From assembly GCA_016875225.1 (NCBI GenBank), contig VGRW01000015.1:1-60514 (forward strand): 60,514 nt of DNA. The letters run 5' to 3'. The DNA comes from Deltaproteobacteria bacterium (GTDB lineage Bacteria; Myxococcota_A; UBA9160; SZUA-336). Each line of letters opens with the position of its first letter. Within the stretch, counting starts at the first letter, position 1. Position numbers and translations under genes: made by a program. Of this stretch, positions 58,725 through 60,514 are shown piece by piece. Below the pieces are notes generated by a model. That model searched no databases and was not told where the DNA came from. It saw nothing but the letters and a program-made list of their open reading frames with translations.

Positions 58725-58732
58725 CCGCCGCC

Positions 58733-59638
58733 GTGATCGAAGAGCGCGAGATCCGACGACGACGACTCCGGCTGCCCGAACGCGGCATCGACCTCGCGCT
58801 GGTCGACTGGGGCGGGAGCGGGCCGCTGGCCCTGCTCTCGCACGCGAACGGCTTCTGCGCCGACGTCCTGGGGCTGCTCGCCGAGCGGCTGCGCCCGCGT
58901 TTTCGAGTGATCGGCTTCGACTCGCGCGGGCACGGCGACTCGGAGAAGCCCGCGCCGCCCGGCCCGTACGCCTGGGAGGAGTTCGCGCTCGACGTGATCG
59001 CGGTCGCCGAGCGCGTGACGCGCGATCTGGCGCGGCCGCGGGTGGCGCTCGGCGTGGGGCACAGCTTCGGCGGCACCTGCGTGCTCACCGCCGCCGCGCG
59101 CAGGCCCGACCTGTTCGAGCGCATCGCCCTGCTCGATCCGGTGATCCTGCCGCGGGCGGGCGATCCGAGCGGCTGGCGCCCGCCGGCGAACGCGCCCCAC
59201 CCCGCGGCCGAGATCGCGCGCAAGCGCGCGCACGTGTTCCCGTCGCGCGAGGCCGCGCGAGAGAAGTGGCGCGCGCGCGGGACCTTCGGCGACTGGGATC
59301 CGCGCGCGCTCGAGCTCTACCTCCGCTACGCCTTCGCCGATCTGCCCGACGGCCGGATCGACCTGAAGTGCCCGGGCGAGGTCGAAGCGACCGTCTACGA
59401 GACCGGCGGCGGCTTCGATCCGTGGCGCGAGATCGCGGGCCTGCACGTGCCGGGGCTGCTCCTGCACGCGGGCCGCGGCAACTTCCCGCTGCCGTTCATC
59501 GAGAAGTTCTGCGCCGAGTCCGACACGCTCGAGTGTCGCTCGCTCGACGCGGGCCACCTTCTGCCGATGGTCGCGCCGGACCTGTTGGCCGACGCGCTGC
59601 TCGCCTGGCTCGGTCCGGACTCGCCCGGCGCAGCCTGA
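58733..59638 (+). CDS. Alpha/beta hydrolase (paralogue of the one at 2100-3014)
   Basis: A 301-residue serine hydrolase. It has LLSHANGFCADVLG, GFDSRGHGDSEKP, nucleophile elbow GVGHSFGGTC and the terminal His in DAGHLLPM. The cap contains RGTFGDWDPRALELYLRYA, matching the layout of the hydrolase near the left end of the window. The GTG start is supported by the TAGAAT box 8 nt upstream. It is followed, convergently, by a small methyltransferase. The substrate is unknown; neighbours suggest ester or thioester compounds. Confidence 0.9.
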   Translation: MIEEREIRRRRLRLPERGIDLALVDWGGSGPLALLSHANGFCADVLGLLAERLRPRFRVIGFDSRGHGDSEKPAPPGPYAWEEFALDVIAVAERVTRDLARPRVALGVGHSFGGTCVLTAAARRPDLFERIALLDPVILPRAGDPSGWRPPANAPHPAAEIARKRAHVFPSREAAREKWRARGTFGDWDPRALELYLRYAFADLPDGRIDLKCPGEVEATVYETGGGFDPWREIAGLHVPGLLLHAGRGNFPLPFIEKFCAESDTLECRSLDAGHLLPMVAPDLLADALLAWLGPDSPGAA

Positions 59639-59651
59639 CGCGGAGCGGGAG

Positions 59652-60221
59652 TCAGGTCGGGGACGTCCGCCGCGCGACGACGCGCGCCTGGCAGCGGTCG
59701 CCCTCCCAGCCCTCGCGGTAGTAGACGATCTCGAGCGGGGCGCAAAGACGCAGCAGCTCGTTCGGCTCCAGCAGGAAGCGGCGCGACGGCCGCTCGCGGC
59801 GCTCCAGGTTTCGGACCGTCGCGATCTCGCCCACCAGCACGCCGTACGGGGCCAGCCGTTCGACGAGCGCCGGGAAGAGGTCGCGTTGCAGGTAGTGGAA
59901 GCAGCTGATCGCCGCGAAGCCCGACTCGCCGATCGCCTCGCGCTCCAGATCGATCGCGCGCGTGCGGAGCCGCAGGCTCGCTCTCGCCGCGGCCTCGCGG
60001 GTGCGCGACAGCCCGGACTCGGAGATGTCGATCGCCAGCGTGTCGAGCCCGCGCACGGCCCAGTACAGCGCAATTCGCCCCGCGCCCGCGGCGACGTCGA
60101 GCGCGCGCCCGGCGCGAGGCAGCTCGGCGTCGAGCTCGGCGAGCCAGGCCGGAGGGGCGAGGTCGGCGGACCCGGCCTCGCGCCAGATCCGGTCCCAGCG
60201 CTCGCGCTCCGCGTCCGCCAT
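59652..60221 (-). CDS. Class I SAM-dependent methyltransferase
   Basis: A 189-residue methyltransferase. Motif I is ALDVAAGAGRIALYWA, motif II ends LAIDISESGLSRTRE, and the post-II block FAAISCFHYLQRDLFPALVERLAPYGVLVGE matches TehB/UbiE-type small-molecule methyltransferases. ATG 60221 is chosen; the upstream extension is antisense-like and overlaps the enoyl-CoA hydratase gene. It begins 9 bp after that hydratase's stop, so they are likely co-transcribed. The substrate is unknown. Confidence 0.87.
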   Translation of the reverse strand: MADAERERWDRIWREAGSADLAPPAWLAELDAELPRAGRALDVAAGAGRIALYWAVRGLDTLAIDISESGLSRTREAAARASLRLRTRAIDLEREAIGESGFAAISCFHYLQRDLFPALVERLAPYGVLVGEIATVRNLERRERPSRRFLLEPNELLRLCAPLEIVYYREGWEGDRCQARVVARRTSPT

Positions 60222-60229
60222 CGCCCGGC

Positions 60230-60514
60230 TCAGCGCCCCTTCCAGACCGGCTTGCGCCTGGCGACGAACGCGGCCTGCGCCTCGCGCGCGTCTTCGGTCC
60301 TGCGCAGCGGGTGGCCGAGCTCCTCCTGGCGTCGCCACGCCTCCTCGAGCGGGAGCGCGAGCAGCTCGCGTACACCGGACCGTGTCGCTCGGACCGCGAG
60401 CGGCGCGTTGGCCGCGATCGCGTCCGCGTACTCGAACGCCGCGTCGAGAAGCGACCCGGCCGGGACGATCCGATTCACCAGCCCGATCTCGAGCGCGCGC
60501 TCGGCCGGGATCTT
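60230..60514 (-). CDS. Enoyl-CoA hydratase/isomerase, C-terminal part
   Basis: A partial crotonase-family gene that enters from beyond the window end. The visible C-terminal 94 residues read KIPAERALEIGLVNRIVPAGSLLDAA, then AANAPLAVRATRSGVRELL and the tail EAQAAFVARRKPVWKGR, the standard family ending. The catalytic and oxyanion segments are outside. It is the fourth crotonase in the window and is next to the hydrolase/methyltransferase cluster. Confidence 0.9.
   Translation of the reverse strand, partial: KIPAERALEIGLVNRIVPAGSLLDAAFEYADAIAANAPLAVRATRSGVRELLALPLEEAWRRQEELGHPLRRTEDAREAQAAFVARRKPVWKGR

Overview
This is a GC-rich bacterial chromosome segment with dense, mostly co-oriented gene blocks and no phage, IS, CRISPR or rRNA. 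Six tRNA genes are scattered through it. Several things point to a high-GC deltaproteobacterial-type lineage (Myxococcota, Desulfobacterota or Binatota-like; inference only): the tig-clpP-clpX-lon block, a sigma-54 regulator beside pspA, a periplasmic S41 protease with a beta-rich tail, a selenoprotein, and many acyl-CoA enzymes. The taxonomic call is not firm.

Layout. 1-8.1 kb: partial HtrA protease, two overlapping enoyl-CoA hydratases, an alpha/beta hydrolase, a DUF2817 peptidase-like protein, an amidase, a two-subunit B12-dependent acyl-CoA mutase, then tRNA-Asp and tRNA-Val. 8.1-14 kb: proteostasis block tig-clpP-clpX-lon. 14-23.3 kb: aminotransferase, a very large class A PBP, amidohydrolase, a small anchored protein, a CaiB-type CoA-transferase and an rRNA methyltransferase. 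23.3-27.4 kb: phenylacetyl-CoA epoxidase genes paaABC with divergent paaG, arylamine N-acetyltransferase, a limonene-epoxide-hydrolase-like protein, tRNA-Leu. 27.4-30.9 kb: sensor kinase, NtrC-type regulator and PspA in one operon behind a near-perfect sigma-54 promoter. 30.9-44.9 kb: CocE-like hydrolase, tRNA-Lys, S41 protease, 5-oxoprolinase and DNA polymerase II (1 bp apart), a lipoprotein, tRNA-Arg, an acyltransferase, a site-2 protease and a decayed patch. 44.9-49.6 kb: clpB, tRNA-His, serine hydrolase, PilZ protein. 49.7-60.5 kb: an S9 peptidase gene broken by an in-frame TGA, a small unknown protein, acyl-CoA dehydrogenase, a FabH-like ketosynthase, an operon of Zn alcohol dehydrogenase / acyl-CoA ligase / SnoaL-like / selenocysteine peroxiredoxin, an alpha/beta hydrolase, a methyltransferase and a partial enoyl-CoA hydratase.

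Main themes are CoA-thioester catabolism (four enoyl-CoA hydratases, paa genes, mutase, CoA-transferase, dehydrogenase, ligase) and envelope/protein quality control (HtrA, Lon, ClpXP, ClpB, trigger factor, S41, S2P, PspA system).

The strongest non-routine signals are: a peroxiredoxin whose active-site Cys codon is TGA followed by a SECIS-like hairpin, so ordinary gene callers split it in two; a sigma-54-driven kinase/NtrC/PspA envelope-stress operon; an acyl-CoA mutase that lacks the usual catalytic His and substrate-pocket residues; a class A PBP with a large transpeptidase insertion and an altered glycosyltransferase glutamate; and a recurrent TAnnnT box 6-9 nt before start codons that suggests leaderless transcripts.
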